In this document: piece after piece, positions 1 to 7,388 of the stretch | How the letters are laid out: each line of letters begins with the position of its first letter | Numbering within the stretch: the first letter of the stretch is position 1 | DNA from: DAOUTY01 sp964453665 | Lineage (GTDB): Bacteria; Chloroflexota; Dehalococcoidia; SZUA-161 | Length of the DNA: 12,057 nucleotides | Reading direction: 5' to 3' | Assembly (NCBI GenBank): GCA_964453665.1 | Contig: CAYVQT010000082.1 | Location: 1-12,057, forward strand | Position numbers and translations under genes: made by a program | Notes under the pieces: generated by a model | The model's input: the letters and a program-made list of their open reading frames with translations, nothing else | Databases searched by the model: none | Told to the model about the DNA's origin: nothing

Positions 1-57
1 AGAAGATGGCCGGTTTGGAGCGAAACCGGTGTCCGATTTCACCGAAATACGCAACCT

Positions 58-198
58 GTGCAAGCGTACTGCATGAAATGCCGCAAGAAGGTGGAAATCA
101 AGAACCCGCAACAGATTACTATGAAGAACAAGAAACCAGCGATGCGCGGTGTATGCCCCAACTGTGGAACCAAGGTTTTTAGAATAGGTAAGGGCTAG
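58..198 (+). CDS. Small double-CxxC zinc-ribbon-like protein (DUF5679-like)
   Basis: Reading from the GTG at 58 gives a 46-residue basic protein with CMKC near the N-terminus and CPNC near the C-terminus, about 30 residues apart, ending in FRIGKG. Two such knuckles suggest one zinc site. The layout (QAYC-K-C, then GVCP-CGTK-FRIGK) matches the DUF5679 family as I remember it; the family has no defined enzyme activity. The reading frame stays open to the left edge of the window with no earlier ATG, so the protein may be longer, or a frameshift may lie upstream. No Shine-Dalgarno site precedes the GTG, and I chose it because family members start at this point (M/V-Q-A-Y-C). A long hairpin follows 22 nt after the stop. 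Family assignment is fairly good; the start is uncertain. Confidence 0.65.
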   Translation: MQAYCMKCRKKVEIKNPQQITMKNKKPAMRGVCPNCGTKVFRIGKG

Positions 199-220
199 AC
201 TCAGTAGTTATTCTGATAAA

Positions 221-265
221 CTATAGAAGTGCTCTCTGGCCACTAGTCAGAGGGCACTTCTATAG
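221..265. terminator. Long stem-loop between converging genes
   Basis: An 18-bp inverted repeat (221-238 pairs with 248-265, one G-U pair, 9-nt loop) lies 22 nt after the stop of the small zinc-ribbon gene. Neither strand has a clear T-run after the stem, so it is not a textbook intrinsic terminator. It could end transcription of the + strand gene, block read-through from the - strand reductase, or stabilise mRNA 3' ends. Confidence 0.45.
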
Positions 266-271
266 CTGGTA

Positions 272-280
272 AAAAACGAA
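272..280 (-). repeat. TTCGTTTTT motif, copy 1
   Basis: The core TTCGTTTTT reads on the - strand, extended as GTTCGTTTTTT. It lies 216 nt downstream of the reductase stop at 497, the longest such distance in the window. Its upstream flank contains AAGGCTTA, shared with copy 3. Confidence 0.6.
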
Positions 281-496
281 CTTAAAAGCCTAAGCCTTCA
301 TGAGCGATATCTCCTTCAAAAATGACAGAACAGAAACTTCCAGGCTTGCTGCATCCGCTACAAGCTAAGGGCTTGTCGTTTACCAATAGCTTATCCTGGC
401 TCTAATAGGGCTTGGCAAGGAGTTAACTATGGTTCTATCTAACTGAAGTGAATCGATCAGCTTTTAATATGCCTATTCTTGCTCGGAAATGATAGA

Positions 497-2449
497 TCAC
501 AGCTGCCTGCCGAGCAGGGCACCCGCATGGATCGCATCCAACGCTTTCCCCGGATTATTGGCATCGCCGATAACATGCACCTCTGGCACAATAGCTTTAA
601 CGTCGTCCGCGAGTTCATTTAATGAAGTCACGCCTAGAGCAAGAACGATGGTGTCTACGCCGCCGATACTATCCCGATTCCCGTCCCTTTCTACGATCAC
701 TCCGTTACCAGTGATTTCTATGACTCTTGCGGAGGTAAAATATGCAACTTTACTGTGGTTTAGCCTGTCAAGTAGCAGGGTTCTTGGTCCCATTGCTTCA
801 TCGCTCGCTAGTCTTGGCAACATCTCCACAATCGTGACAATCTTGCCGTATTCATGCAAGAACTCCGCGATCTCACAGCCGACCAGCCCTCCTCCTGCTA
901 CCAAGACGCGTTTACCAGTTGTGGCATGGCCGGCGAGTATGTCCAGAGCAGTAACCACATTCCTGGTATCAATACCTGGTATGTTAGGTAACAACGGACG
1001 CCCCCCCGTAGCCACTACAACAGCATCGGGCTTAGCATCGGATACTATGGAGCCTGTGAGAGCCTGCCCCAGCATTACCTCAACACCTAGTTCATTCAAC
1101 TGGCGTGCCATATACTTTAGATATGGTGATATCTCTTGCTTCCAAGGTATAAGAGATGCCAAGAAGAATTGGCCCCCGAGATGCTCATTTTTCTCGTAGA
1201 GAGTAACCTTGTGTCCACGGAGTGTTGCAACTCGGGCTGACTCCATGCCCGCAGGGCCTCCTCCTGCTATTATCACTCTCTTAGATTGGGAAGCAGTCTT
1301 TATTTTCATATTCCGCTCATTACCTGCCTCGGGATTCACAAGGCAGGTGAAAGGAGCACCAGTCAGCGCACTGTTGGTGCAAGCTTGATTGCAGGCGATG
1401 CACCAGCGTATGTCATCCCATCTTCCTGTTCTGACCTTAGCCGGCCATTCGGGATCAGCGATCAGGCCACGTCCAATTGCTACGAGGTCAGCCTTACCGG
1501 TAGCGATGACCGATTCCGCCATCAGAGGATTGTTCAACTTGCCGGCAACAATCACGGCGGCATTAACAGCCCTTTTAACCGCTGACGCAGCCTCGATATT
1601 GAGACCTTGGTTGAGTCCCATTGGAGGGATCGTGTAGGTCAGCCCTGTCACCTGCGTGCCCGTAGATATACTGAGGCAGTCAGCGCCAGAACTAACCAAT
1701 ATTGGCGCAATAGTTACCGACTCTTCTACGGTCCGTCCTCCTGATATCCTCTCATCTGCGCTGAATCGAAAGATGATCGGGAAGTCGGGCCCCACTTTCT
1801 TTCGTATCGCGCTCAACACTTCGATTGGAAACCGCAGTCGACCCCAGAGGTCACCACCGTATAGGTCAATCCTATGGTTGGAATGGGCTGACATGAATTG
1901 AGCGATTAGATAACCATGGGCGCCATGTATGTCCACGGCATCGAAACCAGCATCTCGAGCCCGGCGCGCCCCCTCGGCAAACGCCTGAACAAGTTCACCT
2001 ATCTCAGCAACAGTAAGCGCTCGAGGCATCTGTCGCCACATGGGGCATGGGATGGCTGAGGGACCGAGCGGTGGCTTGGATGGGTCTGTGGCAAACATCG
2101 CTCGACCTGGGTGGTAGAGTTGGATTGATGCTCGGGCACCAGCGCTATGAATACTGTCAGTCAGCCGCCTTAGCCCCCGAATGAATCTGTCATCATATAT
2201 GGCGGGATGACCTCTGTTTCCCATTACTATATGTGCATCAGCATGTACATCAGTTAACTCCACTGTGACCAGTGCGGCTCCTCCCGCTGCCCGCGCGGTG
2301 TAGTAGTCTATGAGCTCATCCGTGACTTCGCCGTCCGCATTGGCCATTATAATGCCCATAGGAGGCATGACGATGCGGTTCCTAAGCTCCATGGATTTGA
2401 TCGTAATGGGACTGAATAGTCGCTCCACTTTCATCTGTTCTTCAATCAT
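497..2449 (-). CDS. Old Yellow Enzyme-type FMN/4Fe-4S/FAD NAD(P)H reductase (2,4-dienoyl-CoA reductase / 2-enoate reductase family)
   Basis: A full-length (650 aa) three-domain reductase. Residues 7-345 form the FMN TIM barrel with the family motif HGAHGYL (175-181) followed by YGG (197-199). Cysteines 350, 353, 357 and 369 (C-x2-C-x3-C-x11-C) bind a 4Fe-4S cluster. GGGPAG (396-401) opens the FAD Rossmann fold, a second glycine loop at 519-524 serves NAD(P)H, and a GDA motif (628-630) lies near the C-terminus. Known relatives (FadH, 2-enoate reductases, BaiCD-like enzymes) move electrons from NAD(P)H through FAD, the cluster and FMN to reduce C=C bonds. The substrate cannot be read from the sequence. 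The ATG at 2449 has a GGTGG ribosome-binding-like site 8 nt upstream; an internal ATG at 2434 is the alternative. A decayed paralogue ends 13 nt upstream. Confidence 0.92.
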   Translation of the reverse strand: MIEEQMKVERLFSPITIKSMELRNRIVMPPMGIIMANADGEVTDELIDYYTARAAGGAALVTVELTDVHADAHIVMGNRGHPAIYDDRFIRGLRRLTDSIHSAGARASIQLYHPGRAMFATDPSKPPLGPSAIPCPMWRQMPRALTVAEIGELVQAFAEGARRARDAGFDAVDIHGAHGYLIAQFMSAHSNHRIDLYGGDLWGRLRFPIEVLSAIRKKVGPDFPIIFRFSADERISGGRTVEESVTIAPILVSSGADCLSISTGTQVTGLTYTIPPMGLNQGLNIEAASAVKRAVNAAVIVAGKLNNPLMAESVIATGKADLVAIGRGLIADPEWPAKVRTGRWDDIRWCIACNQACTNSALTGAPFTCLVNPEAGNERNMKIKTASQSKRVIIAGGGPAGMESARVATLRGHKVTLYEKNEHLGGQFFLASLIPWKQEISPYLKYMARQLNELGVEVMLGQALTGSIVSDAKPDAVVVATGGRPLLPNIPGIDTRNVVTALDILAGHATTGKRVLVAGGGLVGCEIAEFLHEYGKIVTIVEMLPRLASDEAMGPRTLLLDRLNHSKVAYFTSARVIEITGNGVIVERDGNRDSIGGVDTIVLALGVTSLNELADDVKAIVPEVHVIGDANNPGKALDAIHAGALLGRQL

Positions 2450-2462
2450 CTGTCAACCACCG

Positions 2463-3336
2463 TCATCCTATTATACCAGTTATACCAGCTACCATTGCAG
2501 CATGACATACCGCTGTCGAGGCATCTGCAGGTTTGACGCAACCTCCAATCTCATACATCTCAGGGACTAGTTCTTTTAGTTCTTGAGCAAGTTTATTATT
2601 TGACTGCGTACCTAGCGCTAAGATCACCGAATTAGCAGGCAAGGCAAAGATTTCACCTCCCCAGTTCACTACTACATTACTTGAAGTGATCTCGAGCGCT
2701 TGTGAATGTTCGTAGATCGGCACTCGCATTTCTATAAGCTTCCTAACCAGTTTCCTGAAGACCATGCGTTCAATCTTAACCCCGTTCTACCCTATCGCCG
2801 AAGGGGCAACAACGCATATTTCTTGCCCTTGCTAAGCGAGTATAATCGCTACTTCCATGCAGACCAAGCCTCCGCCTATCACCACTACTTTGCCCCTAAC
2901 CTCGGCATTACCCAAGATCACATCACTTGCCTGAAAAACATGACTGTTTGTTGCCCCAGGGGGGTCATATCAAGGCTCATAGGTGTAGCTCCAGTGGCTA
3001 CGACTACCACGTCTGGCTTCATGTCTAACACACTCTCTTGTGGGAATTGGTGCTCAATCTGACTGGAACGCCGCTCTTGTCTAGAGATTGCTTCAAGTAC
3101 TCGGTGTAAACCGTATAGTCTTTCTTCCATGGCCTTGCACTAGCAATACTACACAGGCCGCCAAGATCATCGCCCTTCTCATAGAGAGACACTCTATGTC
3201 CACGCTGGGCCAGGAGTATTGCCGCATTCATTCCCGCAACCCCCACCAACAACCGTTCAATAACACGATTTAGCGGATAACCAAGATGAAGCTGAGGTCG
3301 ACACGTGAAAAAGTGCGGACCATTTTCTATATAAAG
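2463..3336 (-). pseudogene. Decayed C-terminal half of a second Old Yellow Enzyme-type flavoprotein
   Basis: Homology to the Fe-S/FAD half of the neighbouring reductase is spread over three - strand frames. Around 3300 an FTC segment resembles the last Fe-S cysteine region. At 3058-3255 the FAD fold begins (VAGMNAA, then LYEKGDDLGG), but its glycine loop is shortened from GGGxAG to GVAG. The frame changes near 3060 (into KPDVVVVATGATP) and again near 2930 (into VVVIGGGLVCMEVA). In-frame stops follow at the end of VAIILA and of VAPSAIG. The tail, with VILALGTQ and MVAGITG, reaches a stop at 2463. The whole TIM barrel is absent, with a stop at 3337-3339. Several independent lesions argue for true decay rather than one sequencing error. 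It probably derives from a tandem duplication or paired-reductase operon. Confidence 0.8.
2470..2478 (-). promoter_or_regulatory. Extended -10 promoter candidate for the reductase
   Basis: On the - strand this reads TGGTATAAT, a perfect TGn plus TATAAT extended -10. It lies inside the last codons of the decayed paralogue. Transcription would begin near 2463, giving a leader of about 14 nt before the ATG at 2449. No convincing -35 was seen, which is tolerated with an extended -10. This would free the reductase from transcription of the pseudogene. Confidence 0.4.
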
Positions 3337-3363
3337 CTAATGACGGGTTAGAGGCTGAAACTG

Positions 3364-3372
3364 AAAAACGAA
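3364..3372 (-). repeat. TTCGTTTTT motif, copy 2
   Basis: On the - strand this reads GTTCGTTTTTCAGTTTCA, 28 nt after the stop of the universal stress protein gene. The right flank CAGTTTC is identical to that of copy 6, which makes these two copies the closest pair. Confidence 0.6.
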
Positions 3373-3400
3373 CATTTTGGATTTTCCTTAACAGCTGTAA

Positions 3401-3868
3401 CTATAATATGCTGTGTTCGCAGCCTGGAGCGCGAATCATCAGGATAGGTATACATGAAGCCCGCAAGAGGCGGTCAGCCACACTTCCTCGTATCCAGCGA
3501 CTGACCCCGGAACGTCCATGGGTGGAGATTATGATCAGGTCAACACCGTTGCTGTTAGCGTACTCGATGATACTCTCAGCTACGCTGCCACGGAGAATGG
3601 CGAACTCAACATTAAGGTTCTCATGAGTCAGGAGGTCCACCTTTCCCCGTAGGTAGCTCTCGGCAGCGGCTTTTTGCTCCGCCTCAGCTTGTCGTGCCAG
3701 TTCCTCGCTGATACTGAGATCTGCGAATAAAGCTACCTGAATATCCTGTAATACTTGAACAAGTCGAATATCTTTCACCATGCAGCCTGTGGCAATCGCA
3801 GTTACATGCGGTAATACACATTCCGCTAACTCGGAGCCATCTAGAGGAGCCAATATTCTCTGGTACAT
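3401..3868 (-). CDS. Universal stress protein, UspA family, ATP-binding type
   Basis: A single-domain UspA protein (155 aa, the usual length). The N-terminus YQRILAPLDGSELAE matches the first strand and Asp-containing loop of the family. Near the C-terminus STHGRSGVSRWIRGS fits the ATP-binding signature (G, nine residues, then GS; the first glycine of the full G-2x-G pattern is Ser), followed by VADRLLRASCIPILMIR. Family members are cytoplasmic dimers that help cells survive starvation or energy stress; the exact role is not visible. A strong AGGGAGG ribosome site precedes the ATG at 3868 by about 7 nt. A sigma70-like promoter lies upstream (3932-3960), so the gene appears to be transcribed alone. 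Confidence 0.93.
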   Translation of the reverse strand: MYQRILAPLDGSELAECVLPHVTAIATGCMVKDIRLVQVLQDIQVALFADLSISEELARQAEAEQKAAAESYLRGKVDLLTHENLNVEFAILRGSVAESIIEYANSNGVDLIIISTHGRSGVSRWIRGSVADRLLRASCIPILMIRAPGCEHSIL

Positions 3869-3931
3869 CTTGTTCCCTCCCTATCGAGTGCTTGGTATCT
3901 TACCGGAAAGAAAATGATGGTAATTTGATCT

Positions 3932-3960
3932 ATACTATTCCCGAAGCCCTTTTCTATCAA
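3932..3960 (-). promoter_or_regulatory. Sigma70-like promoter for the universal stress protein
   Basis: On the - strand, TTGATA (3955-3960) and TAGTAT (3932-3937) are separated by 17 nt. This predicts a start near 3925 and a leader of about 57 nt containing the AGGGAGG ribosome site. Confidence 0.5.
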
Positions 3961-4091
3961 GGAACCTGTCTACAACTCAGTCAGGGACTGGAAACTTAAA
4001 ATGAAGTCTGAAAATACTTTAAATATATTCTGATACCATTGTACGAACATGAGGATATCTAAGCGGCCATATGTTGGTTTTTACATGTTTG

Positions 4092-4421
4092 TCATTTCGG
4101 CGTCAACGTGAGCGCAAAATCAATCCCCTGTTGTACCCATACCTTAAGGGCCTCATCCGACTTATATCCCTCCTTCTCTACCATCAACCAACCCTTCATT
4201 GACTTACCTGTAATGTCAAATGGCCTTGTATAAGGTCTGGTCAGGGCCTCCTCATAGCCATCAGGACCGACCCGGATAATTAGGGCATCTTTATAGATAC
4301 CACATGCCATATTGCCTTTTACTAGAAACCCAATACCACCAAACATTCTTTTAACGCTGAGATCGGGTAGACCGCCCAACACTTCCCGAATTCGCAGTTC
4401 GAGATCTTCATCGTAAGGCAT
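4092..4421 (-). CDS. TfoX N-terminal domain protein
   Basis: A 109-residue protein starting MPYDEDLELR, about the size of a stand-alone TfoX N-terminal domain. The core KRMFGGIGFLVKGNMACGI followed by LIIRVG matches that domain, and MKGWLMV near residue 80 fits its end. In gamma-proteobacteria TfoX/Sxy promotes competence gene expression, but stand-alone domains in other phyla have no established role, so I do not infer competence here. The start was moved from an upstream in-frame ATG (4457) to 4421 because an AAAGGAGGA ribosome site (4426-4434) lies just before it. It stands alone, with over 200 bp on each side. Confidence 0.88.
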   Translation of the reverse strand: MPYDEDLELRIREVLGGLPDLSVKRMFGGIGFLVKGNMACGIYKDALIIRVGPDGYEEALTRPYTRPFDITGKSMKGWLMVEKEGYKSDEALKVWVQQGIDFALTLTPK

Positions 4422-4578
4422 GCCATCCTCCTTTATCTTTGATGGATGCACACTCATAACCTGCTTCTGATTATTGTATCACCTTTAAAGTTAAAGTGGC
4501 TGGTGTGTTAAATAGTTGCTTTTTCAGAAAAAAAGAGTCTTGTGACTTGGTAACCACAGGGCTTTATTACAACTAGAA

Positions 4579-4587
4579 AAAAACGAA
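4579..4587 (-). repeat. TTCGTTTTT motif, copy 3
   Basis: On the - strand this reads TCATTCGTTTTTTT, 66 nt after the permease stop at 4654. The left flank TAAAATCA is nearly the same as in copy 6 (GTAAAATCA). A short inverted repeat TTAAGGCTTAA lies just before it. Confidence 0.6.
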
Positions 4588-4653
4588 TGATTTTATTTAA
4601 GCCTTAAGGTTGTGTATCAGGGTAGGTAATATATAAATCTACACAGCTCTGAA

Positions 4654-5406
4654 CTAATCCCAGCGGAAGTAGCGGATCGACAAAAGTGCTGATACTACCA
4701 TGATTCCGATCACGACGAGAGACTCGCTGGTGTTCCAGCCAAAACCGAGCCAGGGGTCCTGCAGCATGATGATGGCATGACGGAGGGGCGTCGCATCTCC
4801 GATGAACTGCATTGCCGAATTGAGGACTTCGCGGGGCGGGCCCGCGCCGCCCAGAATCAGTACTACGAAGAACAATATTAAACCCAGTCCCTGTGCTGCT
4901 CTCGTGTTTGGAAGCACAGCCCCGAGGAGGACGCCCAGCGCGGCGAAGCTCAACACGGCGATTATAAATGCCAGCAACACGAGCCCCGGCATTTCAGCCA
5001 GCTGTGCGTCATAGGTGAACACTGAAGCAAGTATGATGATAACACTACCGATAGCCGCGATGACGAAGCTTACCATGATCTGCGAACCGAGTACGAGCCA
5101 GACTGAGACAGAGGAGGCACGCAGGCGGCGCAGAACGCCACGTTCTCGGTATGTTGCCAAGTGCACAGGAAGTGTGACAAATCCAATTGAGGCTATCGTT
5201 AGCGCGATATATGCAGAAACGTAATAGTTCATAGGGCCAACGCCCCGATAAAATTCCGGGTCAGCCTCGTTGCCAAAGACCCCTCCCATAACGAAGACGA
5301 AAAGCAGAGGCAGGGCGAACGTGAATACCATGGTAAAGGGTTCACGCATGAAGAGCTTTAACTCGACCCAGCTCAGTTTCGCCAGCGTCCGTATATTCTC
5401 TTTCAT
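4654..5406 (-). CDS. ABC-2 type transporter permease
   Basis: A hydrophobic protein of 250 residues from the start MKENIRTLAK. It has about six membrane segments (near residues 24-43, 63-83, 105-128, 140-165, 172-189 and 228-246). The basic YRERGVLRRLRASS segment after the second helix and a PLRHAI motif near 207 are typical of ABC-2 permeases of the DrrB/NodJ kind. With the ATPase encoded just upstream it should form an exporter of drugs, lipids or polysaccharide; the substrate cannot be told. I chose ATG 5406: it follows the ATPase stop with one nucleotide between, and a GGTGAT ribosome-like site lies 7 nt before it. An ATG at 5415 and a GTG at 5418 are alternatives overlapping the ATPase. 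Confidence 0.9.
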   Translation of the reverse strand: MKENIRTLAKLSWVELKLFMREPFTMVFTFALPLLFVFVMGGVFGNEADPEFYRGVGPMNYYVSAYIALTIASIGFVTLPVHLATYRERGVLRRLRASSVSVWLVLGSQIMVSFVIAAIGSVIIILASVFTYDAQLAEMPGLVLLAFIIAVLSFAALGVLLGAVLPNTRAAQGLGLILFFVVLILGGAGPPREVLNSAMQFIGDATPLRHAIIMLQDPWLGFGWNTSESLVVIGIMVVSALLSIRYFRWD

Positions 5407-5407
5407 T

Positions 5408-6310
5408 TCATGCATCACCGCTCGTGAGCTTGAGGAATACGTCCTCCAGCGAGGGCTGCTCTATTCTCAGGTCAGAGGGCGTGATACCGTGATTGACGAG
5501 AGCAGCGGCGACTAAGGACAGCACTGGGCCCGTACCCTCGATCTCCACACGGGGGCCATGTTTGGTAACCCTACGTACATATTGAATATCCTCCAACCAG
5601 GACAGGTCGGTACAATCCGTGCTGAAGACCACGCGTAAATCACTGGCATAGGTGGTAATCAGTCCTTGGGGCGAGTCGAGTGCCGCGATCTTGCCCCTAT
5701 CGACAACAGCAAGACGGTCGCAAAGCTTCTCCGCCTCGTCCATGAAGTGCGTGACCAAGACGACGGTCTTTCCCCTTTCACGGATGGATCTTATGAGGTC
5801 CCAGGCCACACGGCGCGCGGCGGGATCGAGGCCCGTTGTCATTTCGTCCAAAAAAACTATCTTGGGATTGGTGACAAGAGCGAGGGCGACAAAGAGTCGT
5901 TGCCGCTGGCCCCCAGAAAGGCTTGAAAAAGCTGCTTTGCGTTTTTCAGTCAGACCCCACTGCTCCATAAGCAAACGCCAATCCGAGCTTTTTGGGACAA
6001 CAGAGGAGAACAGATCAAGCGCCTCCCAGACTCGAATGCGATCGGGCAGCGCTGATTCCTGAAGCTGAGAGCCGATTTGCTTTCGTAGCGCTTGCGCCTC
6101 TTTTTGAGGATCCATTCCGAGTACCCGTATATGACCCGAAGTGGGGTGGCGCAGGGCTTGTAGGCACTCGACGGTAGTGGTCTTACCGGCACCATTGGGA
6201 CCGAGGAAACCAAAGATTTCTCCAGCTGTTACGTCGAATGATATGTCATCGACTGCTATGGTCGATCCGTAGGTCTTTCTCAGGTTCTCGACCTCGATGA
6301 CTTTTTTCAT
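5408..6310 (-). CDS. ABC transporter ATP-binding protein (DrrA/CcmA-like)
   Basis: A 300-residue ATPase starting MKKVIEVENLRKTYG. Walker A is GPNGAGKT (residues 37-44), the signature LSGGQ is at 131-135, Walker B ends in FLDE (153-156) with E156 as catalytic base, and the H-loop histidine is H188 in VTHFMDEAE. A roughly 70-residue tail ending in PSLEDVFLKLT is typical of ATPases paired with ABC-2 permeases. It should sit on the inner membrane face as a dimer and drive the permease encoded directly downstream. The open frame extends to a TTG at 6352, but family members begin at the chosen ATG. No Shine-Dalgarno site precedes it; instead TAGAAT ends 7 nt before the ATG, which suggests a leaderless transcript. 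Confidence 0.93.
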   Translation of the reverse strand: MKKVIEVENLRKTYGSTIAVDDISFDVTAGEIFGFLGPNGAGKTTTVECLQALRHPTSGHIRVLGMDPQKEAQALRKQIGSQLQESALPDRIRVWEALDLFSSVVPKSSDWRLLMEQWGLTEKRKAAFSSLSGGQRQRLFVALALVTNPKIVFLDEMTTGLDPAARRVAWDLIRSIRERGKTVVLVTHFMDEAEKLCDRLAVVDRGKIAALDSPQGLITTYASDLRVVFSTDCTDLSWLEDIQYVRRVTKHGPRVEIEGTGPVLSLVAAALVNHGITPSDLRIEQPSLEDVFLKLTSGDA

Positions 6311-6317
6311 AGAGCAC

Positions 6318-6352
6318 ATTCTAGCATACTGGTATCTTAACTGTAATCTCAA
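6318..6352 (-). promoter_or_regulatory. Possible promoter region of the ABC exporter operon
   Basis: Two overlapping candidates exist on the - strand. TTGAGA (6347-6352), 18 nt, TATGCT (6323-6328) would give a leader of only a few nucleotides. TAGAAT (6318-6323) followed by exactly 7 nt and the ATG at 6310 would give a leaderless transcript but has no good -35. Either way the 5' leader is very short and carries no ribosome site. Confidence 0.35.
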
Positions 6353-6436
6353 CTATAAGATAGAGCTACTGCTATTCATAGGCAAAGTATGGCTACTTTT
6401 AAAGCTATCTTGGTGAGATAGTAACTAAGATTAATA

Positions 6437-6445
6437 TTCGTTTTT
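6437..6445 (+). repeat. TTCGTTTTT motif, copy 4
   Basis: Reads ATTCGTTTTTC on the + strand. It is the one copy not downstream of a gene in sense. With copy 5 it forms a 10-bp perfect inverted repeat (TTCGTTTTTC and GAAAAACGAA) around 54 nt. Confidence 0.6.
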
Positions 6446-6501
6446 CGGACAAAAATCGAGCCCTTTTGCTTGATGGCTAGAGAGCTTCGGTGCCCTTGGT
6501 G

Positions 6502-6510
6502 AAAAACGAA
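6502..6510 (-). repeat. TTCGTTTTT motif, copy 5
   Basis: On the - strand reads GTTCGTTTTTC, 57 nt after the stop of the small membrane protein gene at 6568. It faces copy 4 as the other arm of an inverted repeat. Confidence 0.6.
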
Positions 6511-6567
6511 CAATAATAGGGAGTTAGATAATATAGATGTGCTAAATCAAGTTGGAGTAAACGTTGC

Positions 6568-7119
6568 CTATACCGCATTTTGTCCTCGTGGCACTGGCAT
6601 AAGCCTGTAAATGCGGATTAATACATGTATCAAATCTTTTATCTGAGTAAAAGGTCTCCACCTACCATCAACCCAAGCTTTTTTAAGTGAATTGCTTGTC
6701 AACATTGTTGCTAGATTGATAATCTTATGTGGCCCAAACCAACTCCCTAGGTTTACTGCTATCACTGGGTTAAGCCCAGTGCCTCCTATTAAGGCACCTT
6801 GTGTAACTCCCGAGGCAATAAAGGTTCCGAGGTTAGGCAATTGCTCAACTAACTGCAACCGTCCGATATCGAATGGCATAAACCTACTTGATTCCTTGTA
6901 GTCACCTCTGAAAGCCAGCCAGTAGCCAAACGCATAGGTGCTTATGTAACCTACAGTGCTGCCCACCATACCTATAATCACAATATTCCAAGTCGCATGA
7001 TCTGGAAGGAAAATTACGGCTAGAGATCTGCCTATGAATGCACCGCAACCAGCACCTATCTGAACAATAGCGAGCCTACCGCTTAGATACTTCTGTAATT
7101 TATCTTTTAGTGTTGACAT
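6568..7119 (-). CDS. Unrecognised small membrane protein
   Basis: I do not recognise this 183-residue protein. It begins MSTLKDKLQKYLSG and has three likely membrane segments: residues 17-38 (containing IGAGCGAFIGRSLAVIFL), 45-69 (glycine-rich, VIIGMVGSTVGYI), and about 98-123 (GTFIASGVTQGALIGGTGLN). The C-terminal 50 residues are basic and aromatic (KKAWVDGRWRPF) and probably cytoplasmic. The small-residue-rich helices suggest tight helix packing or oligomers. The ATG at 7119 was preferred over the adjacent GTG at 7122 because an AGGCGG ribosome-like site sits 6 nt upstream of the ATG. It is a single gene, flanked on the 3' side by motif copies 4 and 5 and on the 5' side by a divergent gene. 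No function can be assigned. Confidence 0.7.
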   Translation of the reverse strand: MSTLKDKLQKYLSGRLAIVQIGAGCGAFIGRSLAVIFLPDHATWNIVIIGMVGSTVGYISTYAFGYWLAFRGDYKESSRFMPFDIGRLQLVEQLPNLGTFIASGVTQGALIGGTGLNPVIAVNLGSWFGPHKIINLATMLTSNSLKKAWVDGRWRPFTQIKDLIHVLIRIYRLMPVPRGQNAV

Positions 7120-7300
7120 CACTGCCGCCTACTGATCAAGCACAAGTGCGTAGATAGATCTCCTATTACAGGCCATTCCATGAAATTTATTTTATTTCCC
7201 ACTGTTCAGTAATTATTACCCTCAATCATTGCTTAGGTAAATCCCACAATAGTACCACTTCGCGAAGCTAACAAGTTATTTTCACATGTGTCTTTGTTTA

Positions 7301-7323
7301 TTTTACCTTGTTAAATGGTAAAA
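7301..7323. repeat. Inverted repeat upstream of promoter, possible operator
   Basis: Perfect 7-bp arms TTTTACC (7301-7307) and GGTAAAA (7317-7323) flank 9 nt. They lie 37 bp upstream of the -35 box of the repeat-protein gene, a position suited to an activator or upstream regulator. No cognate regulator is encoded nearby. Confidence 0.3.
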
Positions 7324-7360
7324 ACCCGGGTATCTATTGTAATTATAATGTTATGGTTTC

Positions 7361-7388
7361 TTGACTTTTCCTACAAAATGTATATGAT
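7361..7388 (+). promoter_or_regulatory. Sigma70-like promoter for the 22-residue-repeat protein
   Basis: TTGACT (7361-7366), 16 nt, TATGAT (7383-7388). Each box matches the consensus at five of six positions. Transcription would start near 7395, giving a leader of about 95 nt that contains two purine-rich ribosome-like sites. Confidence 0.6.

Larger units (their letters stand above)
199..496. other. Intergenic region of about 300 bp
   Basis: This gap holds the 18-bp stem-loop (221-265) and one copy of the TTCGTTTTT motif (272-280, - strand). Beyond that I see only a weak short inverted repeat near 361-376 (CAAGC, then GGCTTG) and no open frame of note. No clear terminator for the - strand reductase was found immediately after its stop. 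Confidence 0.5.

Noticed and set aside
6..179. A 57-codon + strand frame beginning at ATG 6
   Set aside because: It overlaps the CxxC-protein frame in another phase, has no motif, and the CxxC frame fits a known small family.
489..1199. A 236-codon + strand open frame
   Set aside because: It lies fully antisense to the reductase FAD domain, whose protein matches known motifs throughout. The + strand translation is serine/proline-rich with no motif.
5938..5948. GCGTTTTTCAG, similar to the intergenic motif
   Set aside because: It lacks the TTCG core, lies inside the ABC ATPase coding sequence and is explained by codons there.
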